From Dendrolimus kikuchii (lineage: Eukaryota > Arthropoda > Insecta > Lepidoptera > Lasiocampidae), in NCBI GenBank assembly GCA_019925095.2, contig CM034397.1, forward strand, positions 9,877,763 to 9,941,762: a stretch of DNA of 64,000 nucleotides, in the 5' to 3' direction. The translations under genes and the position numbers were made by a program. This document shows, piece after piece, positions 13,569-25,512 of this stretch (position 1 is its first letter; the number at the start of each line of letters is the position of its first letter). Below the pieces are notes generated by a model. The model saw only the letters and a list, made by a program, of their open reading frames with translations, searched no databases and was not told where the DNA came from.

Positions 13569-16295
13569 TAAAATTAAAATCTAAATTCCGTGATATGAGA
13601 ACTATCGTATCGATCAGAACGAATTTCTATTAGACTAACCAAACCTTTATATCAAAACATTAAGGTAAACCCATGACCTTACACATACTCGGATTTAACA
13701 GGTGGCATCATAAGTCTGCATGTAGCAGTGTTAATACACATTGGGTTAGTTAGATTCTAAAGAGCCTGGCCTACAATTTGATTATCTAACACAATAAGCT
13801 TGTGGTCTGTTATCAAGCTATTTTCATGTAAATTGTCATAGAACACTATTAATAGTCCTATATTAAGTTATAGATAGGTACATGTTGTTTGTAAGCAAAT
13901 AAGGTTTACGTTTACGTCGCCATGTCTGTGGGTCACCTTATAACAATTATTGGAGTCTTTGTAACATCACCACGATACAGTATCCCTGCATCGTGTATTC
14001 CTAATGTAGATTATTTTAAAACATATGTTAAGATATAAGAATAGTACGTAGTTCCGTGATATAATAAGGTATATAAATATAAATTTCATAAGAAAATAAA
14101 TATCTACCTGTATTCGATAATATAAGTAGATAGCTATAATTTTTTAACACCTATATCTGTGTCTACCGTAGTAGTGCTTGAATTTGTAAATATAAATTAG
14201 AAGTGACTCACTAACATAGTTATTATGATAAAAAAATCTATAGAGAATCGTAAACGTGAGATGAATTATAAAATATTTAGTTCGTTTTATAAAGTTTTCA
14301 ACGAATCTTAGATGGACATGTTTTATACATACCTACTAGAGAAATATAAGTGAATGTGATCACACAATAGTATTTTTTATACTCAAGTGTTTCACTGAAT
14401 TATGAGTTTCCTGAAAATAAAACGCTAGTCGCTATCATTGTCACCAATGTTTATTAGTATCACTATAAGTTCTTCACTTATACCCAACGAGATTTAAATT
14501 CATCACCCTATGTAAATTATACTTTCTCATCGAATAAAAGCCTCCTTCTTTTATTCCAGGAAGTCTGAAGTCACAGAACTTTCCCAAGTTGTCTGCCAGC
14601 ACCATACTTCGCCGGACTACAAACATGACAATAAATTCTGTTCATTTTCTTTGCAAATGTTCCTATTCACAATATTTTCATAATTTTATAGTAGGCTTGA
14701 TACTTCGCCAACTCGCTGCTATCTCGCTTCAAAAGCCCTGGTATTATCAGAGCTCGTAAAATTATGTAGAGTTGAGTGTAAGGCACTGAAATACTCGTTA
14801 AGTTAGAACCGTGCGAGTTGGCTTAGTACCTCTCTAGTCAGCAGTTATGGAGGCCTTATTTCATGACACTACATTTTTGGGTAGAAATAATTCAAAAATA
14901 AATGTACATTGTAAGTTAATTGCAAATGTAATTTAATATTGTTAAAAGTGTACCTATGACCTTAAATAAAGTTTATTTGTTGTCTCGTGTATTCTTTGAC
15001 CTTTTACCTACTCAATAAAATTTATAGTTCGATAAATAATGTTTTCATAATGCGTTTTGTATTCAGTACCTATACGATTTACCAAGTTACATATTGAACA
15101 AATAATTACAATAAAGTTTTAATTTCCAACAAATGCAGTCACTTATAAAACTATTAACGGAGCAAAAAGTTTCTGCCTTATTATTGTCCACAGTAATTGC
15201 GTATATTATTATTTTAATATTATTCGATTGTGCAAAATTATATTTAGATCATACTTATATACCTACTTATGTTCTTATTTACTGTTTCAATGTTACAACA
15301 ATATTCGAAACTCGACAAAATCAGAGTTTAAATTGTTCGTTTTACGATTATTGCGTATTGCGTTGGTAGGTATCTTTTGAATACAAATTTGCGACTTCGT
15401 ACAACTACACGCAAACCACAATATAACCTTAATCCCTTATAAAATCAACTCAAAATCAACAGAATAGAGACCATTATGGTATATCTTGAAAGTAGTAAGT
15501 ATACAGTTATTGTTTACATAGGTTAAAGTTACTTTACAAGATTGTTACATTATTATTTAAAACTAATAACAACAGAGTATTAAAGGCATATAGATGTTTT
15601 TAAAATTCAGATTATTTTCATATTGAACAGCATATAAGCTATTATAAAAAAAAAGATATTGTGATAAAAGGAACATTATAGACACCACATTGAATAACAA
15701 TGAGTAGGTACTAGGTGCATATTGTAGTGCAATAATCATATACAAGACGACGCTTATAGTAAGTACTAAGGTGATAATCCAACTAAATTCGAAAAGTATT
15801 TGCGAAACATCAGGCATCATAGGACTGGTCGATATTTAAATTTTACTGATTATGATCTGGAATACCGGTTCGTACTTTTAACATTTTGTTATTAAAAACA
15901 TATTTTTTAGACAAAATTAGTAAAATATCAAAAACTTTATTAAGGTCGTAATTAAGCAGCGGAGCAGAATCTAATAAATAAGTTTCCACAGACGTTAAGA
16001 ACGTAAGATAATCAAGGGTAAACTAGTGACATCGGGAGAAGATAGTGTAAATAACCGTTAAGGTGACACATTAAAATACTGTGGTATTTATTCCCAGTTT
16101 TCTTTTCCCATGATATTGTTTGAGAATCAATTAGTGCTTAGAAGGTTAAATATATAATATAATTAATCCAAACACATCTACCATCCATACATATCCGTCT
16201 TTATGAATATGCACTGATCTTCATGAAAATGGTACGTATGCATGTAGGTAGATATATATACTTTAAATAATCAGTTATACAGTCTTATTGATATT
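13569..16295. other. Non-coding stretch, nothing recognised
   Basis: AT-rich. Two hydrophobic open frames lie here (15133-15369 + and 15563-15820 -), but both look like AT-driven chance frames with no family match. A patch at 14570-14640 is somewhat GC-richer. Confidence 0.4.
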
Positions 16296-16348
16296 GAGTA
16301 AGTTTGAGGGCTCCTTTAAGGTTCTTAAAGAAGCTTACAAACTTACTC
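16296..16348. other. Near-perfect 53-nt hairpin, candidate small-RNA precursor or foldback
   Basis: The left arm 16296-16320 (starting GAGTAAGTTTG) pairs with the right arm 16324-16348 (ending CAAACTTACTC) around a 3-nt loop, GTT. Of 25 positions, 21 are Watson-Crick, two are G:U and two are mismatches (A:A and C:A). The loop is small for a canonical pre-miRNA, and the mature arm matches no miRNA that I know. It could be a tiny foldback transposon relic. The strand cannot be decided. Confidence 0.6.
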
Positions 16349-16616
16349 TAACTCACTATGAATAACACCATTAAAATTTAGATATACATGTAGGAACCTA
16401 TAAAAAGTAAAAGTTTTTACAATACACAACACGTAACTCAAAAGGTAGGTGCTATAGGGGTATTGACAAACTTTCTGCCCAGAATTAGTTCAAATTTATA
16501 GGTATTTATGGAGTTAGATATTGCATAAATTCAGAAACTTGTTTCTACCCCTTAACACCGTTTTAATAAAAAAAGGGTCATAACAAAAAAAAATAAATAA
16601 CTTAATTAATTATTGA
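16349..16616. other. Short non-coding spacer
   Basis: Nothing recognised. Confidence 0.4.
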
Positions 16617-16965
16617 TGATTTACCAAACACGTCTAAATCAGCCGGTTCAGCGGCGGAAACAGCCGAATCACTCAAGCGGCGCAAATATGCAACCCTCTG
16701 TGAGAGTTATATCTTTGTGCCGTTTGCTGTCGAGACGCTTGGACCGTGGGGTCCTGAGGCCATGAGCCTCTACCAAAATTTATCGAAACGACTCATTGAC
16801 TCTTCGGGTGATCAGAGGGCTGGTGCTTACCTCGGCCAACGGATCAGTATGGCGATCCAGCGAGGAAACGTAGCCAGCCTTCTGGGCTCCTTACCCATAG
16901 AAGACGGTGATCTGGGCTCAGTATTCTACTTATAGTCTTGAGGGACTATGAGTACAATACAATAC
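16617..16965 (+). pseudogene. LINE ORF2 C-terminal fragment, family F copy 2
   Basis: A continuous frame from about 16635 to the stop at 16933 reads SAGSAAETAESLKRRKYATL, then CESYIFVPFAVETLGPWGPE, DQRAGAYLGQRISMAIQRGN and VASLLGSLP, ending GSVFYL. It is the best-preserved copy of this LINE C-terminal domain in the window and has no in-frame stop. There is no meaningful start codon: the frame is open upstream of the internal ATG at 16717, and nothing upstream resembles an RT domain, so this is a 5'-truncated insertion. The non-coding end (AGTCTTGAGGGACTATGAGT, then AATACAATAC) matches the end of the copy at 6.5 kb. The conserved domain's role in LINE proteins is not established as far as I know. 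Confidence 0.85.
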
Positions 16966-18119
16966 AAATATGTTAAGTATTCTTGTATTGTATTCGATTA
17001 TATGTTATAACTATAAGGTTAACTAAATATTAAAAGATTAAATAATTATTGATAAAAACAATATCTACATAATTTTCTATTTATGCAAGACATAAAGGGA
17101 ACTACATATATACTTACATATATAATACATTTAGATATAGCGTTGCACTTAAATCAATTATATAGATCGTTATGTAATAATCGATTTAGTCTACTAGAAG
17201 CGAGTATAGATAATCGGATTTCGAATTGTTTTATGGCCAATTGAATAGCGCAATAAAATCCAGTTTTTATTTTGGGGTTCCACACTATATTTGGCTATTA
17301 AATAACAACATCATTGCTTCTTGACTTAAAAAGTTATTTTGTGGGAGATTAGTGACTTTAACAGTTTTAGGAATAGCTAGTACCTGCATAATGCAATTCA
17401 TTAAAATAGACAAAATAATTATGTTAGATAGTTACCTTATTTTTAGACAAAACAATAAGATACTTTAAAAGCTATATAATATAGTAATATGAGTCCATAA
17501 GCTTCTTCCTAAATTCCCGGGCTGAAGCTTTCTTCCTCATCTTTAACAGAACGGACAATATACCTGGCGCTTTTTCCAGACAAATTAGGGGATGGCAAAC
17601 CAGACTTCGGTTAACTCGATGTGCAGGTGTCTTCACGCCAATTGTCTTCACTTATAGAACTATTTTTTGTTTTTCATAAAGTTAATTTTTAAAATTATTT
17701 TTCTATGTATACCTATCTATTATAATATTAAATTGAATTCCAATTACTTACTTGAAAAGAAATTATAAAATATTATAAGTTAAAACAAAATATTATCTAA
17801 TCAAGTAATCATACGTGAACAAAATCCTCAGGAACTTCTGGTATGTCTAATAATTAACGATATACATATCTTTAGAAATAATCTTTGGCACGTAAGGGTC
17901 GAGCCACACTGCCTCCCGCCGTTCTGAAACTGCCGAGAACAATCGTTCCGAACACGTGCCGGGCCGTTTCTATTACACCAAGTTAGAGCTTATTGCTTCG
18001 TTTCGTCATTTTGTAATTCTATTCTTAGTAATTAATGAGAAAGTGCGTTTGAATGCTTGTATCCTCTTTGTGACCTTTGATAGGATAAACTGATTTTCAC
18101 AAATATTTTTCAGTTCAAG
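16966..18119. other. Non-coding stretch with a GC-rich island
   Basis: Most is AT-rich. Two patches differ. One is 17515-17640, which on the minus strand is open for about 40 codons but matches nothing I know. The other is 17885-17990, GC-rich with GCCTCCCGCC, AACACGTGCC and GGGCCGTTTC, including a CACGTG E-box. Either could be conserved non-coding DNA or an unrecognised repeat. Confidence 0.4.
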
Positions 18120-18360
18120 TTGCAATAGGCCAGTTACGTCTATCGCGGGACCGACGGCTAGCGGAGCAGACGTGGTCTAGAGTAGAGACTACGTCTCAGT
18201 AAACGTAGTCTAAGTCACTCTCTAACCCGGTGGGTCGAAGTCCTGCGTAAGGCCGCCGGCAGGGCCTGGATGAGGAAGGCGAAAGATCGGAATATGTGGC
18301 GCAAACAAGAGAGGCTAACATCTAGCAGTAGACATTGATTGGTAGAAGAAGAACAAGAAA
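18120..18360 (+). pseudogene. LINE 3' end, family G (RTE-like tail)
   Basis: One frame reads LTRWVEVLRKAAGRAWMRKA followed by KDRNMWRKQERLTSSSRH-stop. This is the decayed form of the C-terminus 'RWxDDLxKxAGxxWMRxAQDRxxWRxxxEAYVQQWT' shared by many insect LINE ORF2 proteins. The last codons and the tail (a degenerate TCCAGCAGTGGACATTGATT followed by GAAGAAGAAC) match the usual 3' end of these elements. Stops upstream in the same frame show that it is not functional. The element is 5'-truncated, with roughly 240 bp kept. Confidence 0.8.
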
Positions 18361-19213
18361 ATATACTTTTCAGACTGGAAGAGTTGCAAGAAAAGTTTAA
18401 GGGGCTACCTAAATTATGTTAGTTATCATGATCGCGCATTACCATATTGCAGAAGATATAAGATGGAGGAATTGATCTACTTATGACAAATCTATACTAC
18501 CTACAAGACACCACAATGGTAAAATGAACTGTTTTGATTTTTTTATGTATAATAATACCTCAACTGAATCAAAGTGATTTTTATGTGATACATTCGTAAT
18601 ACCTATTGTTGTTGAGATTCGTAGAAAAAGATTTGTCGTAAGTCAATTATGTCAACAAGTGAGATAGGGAACTGCATTTAGGTAGTTCCTTAAATAGTTG
18701 AAGCCACTTCTTGTTGTTCAACATTTCATACATAATAATGTCTATGTTATCTTTTCTTTTTTTTGTGTATTTGATATGCAATAAAAACTCAGTTACCTGT
18801 CTACGTATTAATTACTTACACATATTATTAGGTAGTGATGACTTCTTGAATATTATAGAAAATTAAATACTAGGAATGGCTGAAGGGTGACTAACACAGA
18901 GTGTCATCTTTTTTTTATCCCTTATAGATAATAGGGTGAGCACAAATCATACCTACCATAATAAAAATGCTAGTGTTGCATATCGATATATGGTAATAAT
19001 TTTAAACAAGAAAACAAATACCGACATTTTTTGATAAATATTTATTTTATAAAGTACCTACAATATTCACAGACATAGGTATTAACATTGATATACTACA
19101 AAGCAGATTATCAGGCTGTCTCTTGTGGTAATTTATGACAATATTTACATGACGGTAAATAGATACCTATAGGAGGTATATTAAACGATAGGTACGTAGA
19201 TATTATTACAATC
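18361..19213. other. Non-coding stretch, nothing recognised
   Basis: AT-rich, no exon or repeat recognised. Confidence 0.4.
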
Positions 19214-19390
19214 AGGACCGATTTTTCAATCATCAGATAAAAGTTATCAGTTGAATACAACTTATAAACTGAGTGAATTTAAAAGTGAAACCAGTCAACT
19301 GTTTTATTCATGCGATTGAGGGTTTTAATTTTTCCATTTTATTCTTTATTCTATGAATCATTTTTATCTGGTGATTGAAAAATCGCCCCT
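19214..19390. mobile_element. MITE with 29-bp terminal inverted repeats
   Basis: The left end 19214-19242 and the right end 19362-19390 are inverted repeats matching at 26 of 29 positions; the shared core is GATTTTTCAATC, then A, T or C, then CAGATAAAA. The whole element is 177 bp, AT-rich and non-coding, as expected for a miniature inverted-repeat transposable element mobilised in trans by a transposase encoded elsewhere. I recall the GGGGCGATTTTTCAATC end from other lepidopteran genomes. No unambiguous TSD is visible, so the superfamily is undecided. Confidence 0.85.
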
Positions 19391-20984
19391 TAGGTGAACA
19401 TTTAAATTACAATTATTATTAAGACATCACCCTTTCAGATACTTACGTAACATAAAAAATGCTATCATATAATCGTCCTTTAGTACGTCCAATCGTAAAA
19501 CCCATTTAATAAATTAAAGGTGAAAAAATAAAATTAATACAACATAAGGCGTAGATGTACCTATAGAATTAAAAATGTAAATCATGTGTTATTAACCTTA
19601 ATTAATTTTATTTATTTATGTAATTAACATTATAATATCTACCATTATTTAAGTGCTTTATATTGTTTGATTAAAAGGAAAAATAAATGATAAAATGTTT
19701 ACAAGAAATATGGATTTAGTTTACGAGAATAAATTCGAGCAAAAAATATTTTAAGCCAATGAATTTATTAAAAAAATATGCAGTCATCTATAATAAATTC
19801 ATGATTCGAATAAAAAAAATTAGTAAAATAGGCTTTAGGTCAAAAACTAAAAGGTAGTAAGTACACTGGACAGTCTTATTTCTATTAGTAAGTAGATTTG
19901 TTGTAATCTTGAGGCAGATACAGATGTAACTGCCTCAATGTAATATTATATTAAATAATCACAATCTAGTCTAGAAAGACTAATTTATATACCTAACCTA
20001 AGTAAACTAACCGTGTATACTATTCTTAATAGATAGGTATAAAACAATTTATATGGTATTGGACTTAACATATCACAAATAAGCACAAAAATATTGAATA
20101 AATACCTACCAATAATAGAAAATATTAAGGCTGTTTCTGTTTAAATAAACATCTGCTAAAACGTTCTTATAAAAGTTTTTCTGTTAACAGCTGATCAAGA
20201 AATTTACAATATACACGGCAAGAACTTCCGAGATGGATTTAAATTAATCTTCATTTATAACATGTTTTACCATTCCGTGAGCACTTAGTAGTTTATTCTA
20301 CCCATCAATTTGATCAGAGAAATTGTTAAAAGTCGATGCCGATTTACTTTAATGAAACATGGGCACAATAACTACTGAACCAATATGACTTAATTGTAAT
20401 ATTCAATATTATATTACGTAGCATCTATTGGTATTAACTATTAAATTGAAACTAACAAATTACATACCTACTATATTGTAAACAATATGCAGAACCATAT
20501 AGTAACCTACCTTTATTCACTAGCAAAATGAAAACAAATAGATTTTTATATTCTATGAAATTGTTTAACAGTAGGTAATTTCACGAACGTTTAAATCAAT
20601 CTAATGAGTTTGAGCACGCTTTTTCATTCGTCAGTAAGTTTATAGCCCTCCGTTTATATATTTATCGGTAGTTATGTCGGCAATTTTCATATTTCACAGT
20701 CATAAATCTAACTAGACGCGCGTTTGTTTCTTTTTCTTAAAATTGTAGGTTATTTTTTATCTATGCCAAGGTTAGGTCAGAAACGTGGCTTGATATAGAA
20801 TACATTACATAATCGCAATTTCAATATCAAATACCACGTGCTCTAAGCTCTTTTAAAAATAATTTCTATAAACATTTCTGGCATAGCTTAAATCTTTATG
20901 TTTCACGATAAAATAAACCTATTATCATATAAAGCCCGTTCTAATTCAACCCAATTAGAAACAGCTGACTTCACTACGGAACAG
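19391..20984. other. Non-coding stretch, nothing recognised
   Basis: AT-rich. No exon or repeat recognised. Confidence 0.4.
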
Positions 20985-21420
20985 TTATTACCGCCACCTA
21001 GCGGTAAGAAGAAAATCTACGCCGTCGCCCAAAAAGCGCCATCTCTACAAAATAGCTTGCAACTCATCAAACGTGCACTACCACATTGACAACTTTACCG
21101 TACTCGCTCACACACATGTGATTCGACAGAGGTAAGAGATACTGCAAAGATGTCTTCTAAATGACGTTTAACAATGCGCCGCGCTGATTGGTCAATTCGA
21201 ATGTGGGGAAATGTGTTTTTTCTATCTGCACCAATCAGGGGATGCAGGCGTGTGCCGCATAGTCGGCCATGCAACTTTAGGCGGAGCTTTGATGTAGACC
21301 TCCTTAATATTCCTGATGTATACAGTCATTTGAGTTATGACTGATCGCGTAGGACTACGTGTATTTATGAAAAATCTGCTGAATTCTCTTTTTCTGTGTG
21401 ATATTTTTCGCACAGAAATA
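20985..21420. promoter_or_regulatory. Candidate regulatory island: CTCF-like sites and paired CCAAT boxes
   Basis: This GC-richer, unique-looking block carries several regulatory-type motifs. At 20990-21005 is ACCGC-CACCTA-GCGGT, a palindrome whose reverse strand contains AGGTGGCG. At 21035-21046 is AGCGCCATCTCT. Both resemble the insect CTCF core. At 21184-21192 (CTGATTGGT) and 21230-21238 (ACCAATCAG) two CCAAT boxes (the NF-Y site) face each other in perfect inversion. At 21323-21343 a 7-bp inverted repeat (CAGTCAT/ATGACTG) includes AP-1-like TGAGTTA and TGACTGA. Short open frames here (for example 20898-21089 +) match nothing known. Promoter, enhancer or insulator function is inference from motifs alone. 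Confidence 0.4.
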
Positions 21421-22917
21421 ATGCTGATTTATCAGAATGTTATGATACGAATGGATAATATTGGTTTTGTTTAGCGCCTTGCCACGACCTATTAAGGCAT
21501 TGGCGGACGAATAAATGTCGAAACCTTCACATTTAAAACTACTTTTAAACCTTTTTGTAGGCAGGTAAGTTTGTAATGTGTAGGTATAATTTAGTAACCA
21601 GTTTTATCGTTAAAAGTAAATATGGCAATAATTTAAATAAGATGCATCTACCAGCAGGTAAGCATAACCTACACAAGTAAAAAGTGATACATTTTTATTT
21701 AAATAACCATGCCACTTATTAAAAATGCAGTCTTGTTTTGATATAGGCATTTTAAACAAAATCTTTATAGACTGGTAGGTATATGTACTTAATACATTTG
21801 AATACGGTAGATATAAATTGGTGCGAATAAGTAGGTAGATATAATATCAAAACGGAATAATAAATAAAGAAGTTAAGAAATAAAATAATTTTCAGTAGCT
21901 AGTTGAAAAAGAAAACAATCGTAAAAAATAAACACAACAAAGTTCACAAATGAAAGCAAAAGAAAGTGTAAAGAAAATAAATTCATAAAGCTTATATTAG
22001 GTACAGTCATAAGCAAATATTGTTATTTACCTGAATAAATGTTACCAACTCATTTCGGTAACAGTTACAAAATAAACGTTACTCGTATAATAATTTTATG
22101 TGTTATAAAGAACGTGTTTATTACAACCTATGGAAATTTGAACTTGTTTGAGGTGTTTAGAGCGTAATAAAAACATTATTAATCAGCGGGGCAATAAAGC
22201 CACTTTCCCAAAAGAAGTGAAGCGGCGCTACGAGCCGACAAGTCGTAAAACAGCTCCTGAATGAAACGTCGAACCATAATTGGCACATTAAAACGTCGTC
22301 CATTGACAAAATTTTATTGACACATTGTAGGCAGGATAACATACAACAGGTGACCGTAGGTTTTTACGAGCAAACTGAGGCGCGTGCCACGCCATAAACC
22401 GACAACGAAATCGTAAAGTTGTAAGGAGCTGTTTAAATTGCCCCCTTAATAGTACATTATATTATCAATGACGTGTTTAGTTTTATGTGATCCGTTTTAT
22501 AAGCGCCACTCTTGTAACACTTGATTGAGGTTCAGCAACAAAATTATTTACTGTTTTGTAACTACCAGACAGATCGTAGGCCAACGGTAACAAACTTACA
22601 ACCTCGATAAATTATGCTTGCATTAATGTTGTAAATAAATAAATAATATTAATATATCTATCTAATCTATAGTTCACCCTCATACCTATATATGCAGGTA
22701 TAATGTTTAATCATATATGTATTTATTCTGTCTTTAAGGTCTACTTAATTCACGTATTTTATAATGGAATTCGTCTCATGCATTCGTAAGTGTGTCAATA
22801 AAATATAAAATAAAATGTTTATACAGGATGCAGATTCAAAGGTTATATTAGAGATTGCAACATAGGAATACTATAAATTCAATTAGTACCTACAAGACCT
22901 ACATAAGACTACCCTTA
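21421..22917. other. Non-coding stretch with one GC-richer island
   Basis: AT-rich apart from about 22160-22430, which has balanced composition (AAGCGGCGCTACGAGCCGAC, then GGCGCGTGCCACGCC) and a 61-codon minus-strand open frame that I do not recognise. It may be conserved non-coding sequence or an old repeat. Confidence 0.4.
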
Positions 22918-23015
22918 TAGGCTTGTTTATGGTCTGAAGCAAGCAAACAGACTGACGGCCCGCGACCCTCATAAAAAGTGGTCACCGCGATCTATGGACG
23001 TTTGCACCCTCTTTT
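22918..23015 (-). mobile_element. Family A retroelement, diverged fragment
   Basis: Landmarks of family A in order: AAGCAAACAGACTGACGGCC, then a degenerate CACCTGATGG, then GTCACCGCGATCTATGGACG followed by TTTGCACC. This corresponds to the first third of the element. It is closer to the fragment at 40530-40620 (both begin TTTATGGTCTGAA) than to the full copies, so the two may form a subfamily. Confidence 0.6.
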
Positions 23016-24400
23016 ATACACAATATGTTAATTTCTATTTTACGAATTTTACTTCATTTAAGCCTACTCTTTTCGTCCTTATAACTATAATTATATTGGG
23101 GTTTTTCTAATAATATAGTCAAAACAAATAACTTGTTAAATAGACCATTACATTTTTTTAAACAATTAACGCAATAGAAAACTTCCAGTTTATTGTGAGC
23201 ATCCGTAAATAAAACGTAAAACAATTTGTGTAGCCGATTGTACATAACCATTGCCTGTAGGTTATTACTGGAGGCAGAATATTTAGGGTAAGGTTGCACT
23301 GTATATTGTTAATTGTTAAGGTTATTTTTATGATTACCTAGAGATAAACGATGCGTTGATTACATCGTTAAGACTTTAAATATCTATTGACGCCCTTTTT
23401 GCAGAACTCAAAATCAGAACTAAAGTGATTTTAGTTTATAAATTTCCCAGAGCAAAGTCTTTCATTATCAACGGAATCGATAGTACCTGTGTAAATTTAC
23501 CGTTCACGCTTGTCCAAGACTGAGGGTTAATTTAAAATCATTGGTAATCCCAATATGTTTTCTGATGATGCTTTCATCGCCAGCAAGTGACAATTTTTGG
23601 TGAAAAAAATATCAAGAGTTGTAGGTAAACGGATCTCTATGCTTAATTCGAAACTATATTATTATAATGAAGTAAAGATACATTACGCAATGCGCTACTA
23701 GGTCCAACGTAGATAACTACTTTCGTATATTTTATAGTAGGTATTTTGATTTGTTTGCGAGATTGTTTGATTAAACATCAAAATAAAATCCCGCTTAACG
23801 ACCGTTCAAACTTTCATATAAAATTATCCGGTGCTTAATTTGATAAATATTTACCCAATGGGGTAAGAAGTACCCAGAAATTCTGCTGTAGGTTTTTTTT
23901 TTCAACGACTAAGAGTCGGGAAATTAATTGAATACGAATTGTGCATCGTAATTAGTTTTGAATTATAGTACGTGTCCAAACCTATTTGGACATAAACCTA
24001 TTTTATGGTATTCTTTACTTTAAATGTTTCTTTACTTTTCTTTTTACTTCTGTCAATATGGTATCTTAATAATAACACATATTACACTACCCCTTTTCAT
24101 TTATTTTAATTTCTTTTATCTATTAAAACATCAGTTTTATTCAGTATGAATAATAGATAACAGTGTGTTTTTCAGATCTTTCATTTTATTCCAAAGAAAT
24201 AATACATTTCCGCCATTTTAACAATAACAATGAATGGTGAAACCCTCCCTTAGTAAGGTATAGCTAGCTTAAATTAGGCAGGTAGCAAGTGTACTGGAAA
24301 CATTTGTATGTAACTGGGCATACCCTCATTAGTTTAGGTGCCGGCCTAAGTATTAATACGCAACATTGAGTAACAAATCAAAAAAGGAGTATCTATCTAT
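23016..24400. other. Non-coding stretch, nothing recognised
   Basis: AT-rich, no exon or repeat recognised. Confidence 0.4.
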
Positions 24401-24474
24401 AATATTTTCTTAAGTTTTCGCGACTTGTATACATAATAAAACTACGTTTTAACGGTTTTAAGCGCGGTAAATTT
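24401..24474 (-). mobile_element. Family B repeat fragment
   Basis: On the minus strand TTAAAACGTAGTTTTATTAT is followed by CGCGAAAACTTAAGAAA. The same two blocks with the same spacing occur on the plus strand at 45278-45330, where they follow a CCGAAACGTCGG module. Finding them twice in opposite orientation shows a dispersed repeat; its class is unknown to me. Confidence 0.7.
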
Positions 24475-25084
24475 ATTTGAAAATCTATCTATAACTTAAT
24501 AATTCCTACTTATTGAAATAACTTACGTAGTTATTTCCCATATTTACGAAAAATAAGTTCGTTGTTACAGTCTTTATAAACAGTTTTAACTAATCGATGC
24601 ACTTGGAATCGCTGCTATTCAGGACAACGATTTATCAATTACATTTCTCTTTCACTATTTCATATATTCACGTCTAAATAAAAGAAACAGAAAATTGAAG
24701 ACTTAACTCTCAAAATCACTAGTAATACCTTTAATTTATGATAGGTATATAATCTAACCTACCTATTTCTCCTATAAAAAGTGTACCTACTAAGCTCTGA
24801 GTATGATAGTAAGTCTTCTAATTAAACTTATTAAGGAACTACAGGTAAGTTATTGTCGACTTTAATATTTATCAAAATGTATTTTCTTAACGGGTACTTA
24901 ATTCCAATTTTGCAACAAAATTAATAAAACACTCTACCATAATTAAATTTGCATAGGTATAGATATGTATATTATTTTACAGTGTTGCTGATACAAACAA
25001 AATAAATTATAAAAATATATAGATACTCATGCAGAATTTAAAAACCATGGCATATTGACTGTTACCTCTATTCAATGTCTATCT
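24475..25084. other. Non-coding stretch, nothing recognised
   Basis: AT-rich, nothing recognised. Confidence 0.4.
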
Positions 25085-25512
25085 ATCATTTAAAAGCTAT
25101 GCTCTTATCGGTGGAGCCTCCTCCAATCTTCTCTATTATAGGCCAGTTGTTTTACTTCTATGTATGTACAACACAACTTCCAATTTTTCTTTTATTTGAT
25201 TCATGAATGCCCGCCTTATACTTCCCTTCCCTCTCCTTGCTTCCACTTTGCTTTCGATTAACGTGAATAATAAGGTGTCGTGTCGTAGCAAATGTCCAAA
25301 CATATTCCCCCTTCTTTCCTCCAAAGTTTTTAAAATTGTGCGTTTGTCCTTTACTATATCGACTGCTTCTTTATTTGTCTTTTTTTCTTTACAACTTATT
25401 TTATCCATGCGTCTCCAACACCACATTTCAAATGCTTCTAATATATCGCAGTCTCTTTATGTCATTGTCCATGCTTCACACCCGTATAAAGCAATGCTCC
25501 AGGTATAAATTT
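25085..25512 (-). pseudogene. LINE reverse-transcriptase C-terminal fragment
   Basis: On the minus strand the translation runs LYGCEAWTMT, a stop, then CDILEAFEMWCWRRMDKIS, EERRGNMFGHLLRHDTL, KVEARRGKGSIRRAFMNQIK and EKLEVV, and ends in two stops before DWRRL. The pattern 'LYGSExWT...LEAFExWCWRRMLxIxW...RxxxxxGHxLRHxxxxxxxxEGxxxGxRxRGRxRxxxxxxI' is the C-terminal part of ORF2 in a widespread group of arthropod LINEs, located after the RT palm. The internal stops and the loss of all upstream domains show a dead, 5'-truncated copy. It belongs to a different family from E, F and G. Confidence 0.88.

Noticed and set aside
13307..13633. Plus-strand frames of 108 and 63 codons at 13.3-13.6 kb
   Set aside because: They are antisense shadows of the family E LINE frame on the minus strand.
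15563..15820. Hydrophobic 85-codon minus-strand frame as part of a chemoreceptor
   Set aside because: Two hydrophobic stretches alone are not diagnostic in AT-rich DNA; no conserved receptor motif or splice sites were visible.
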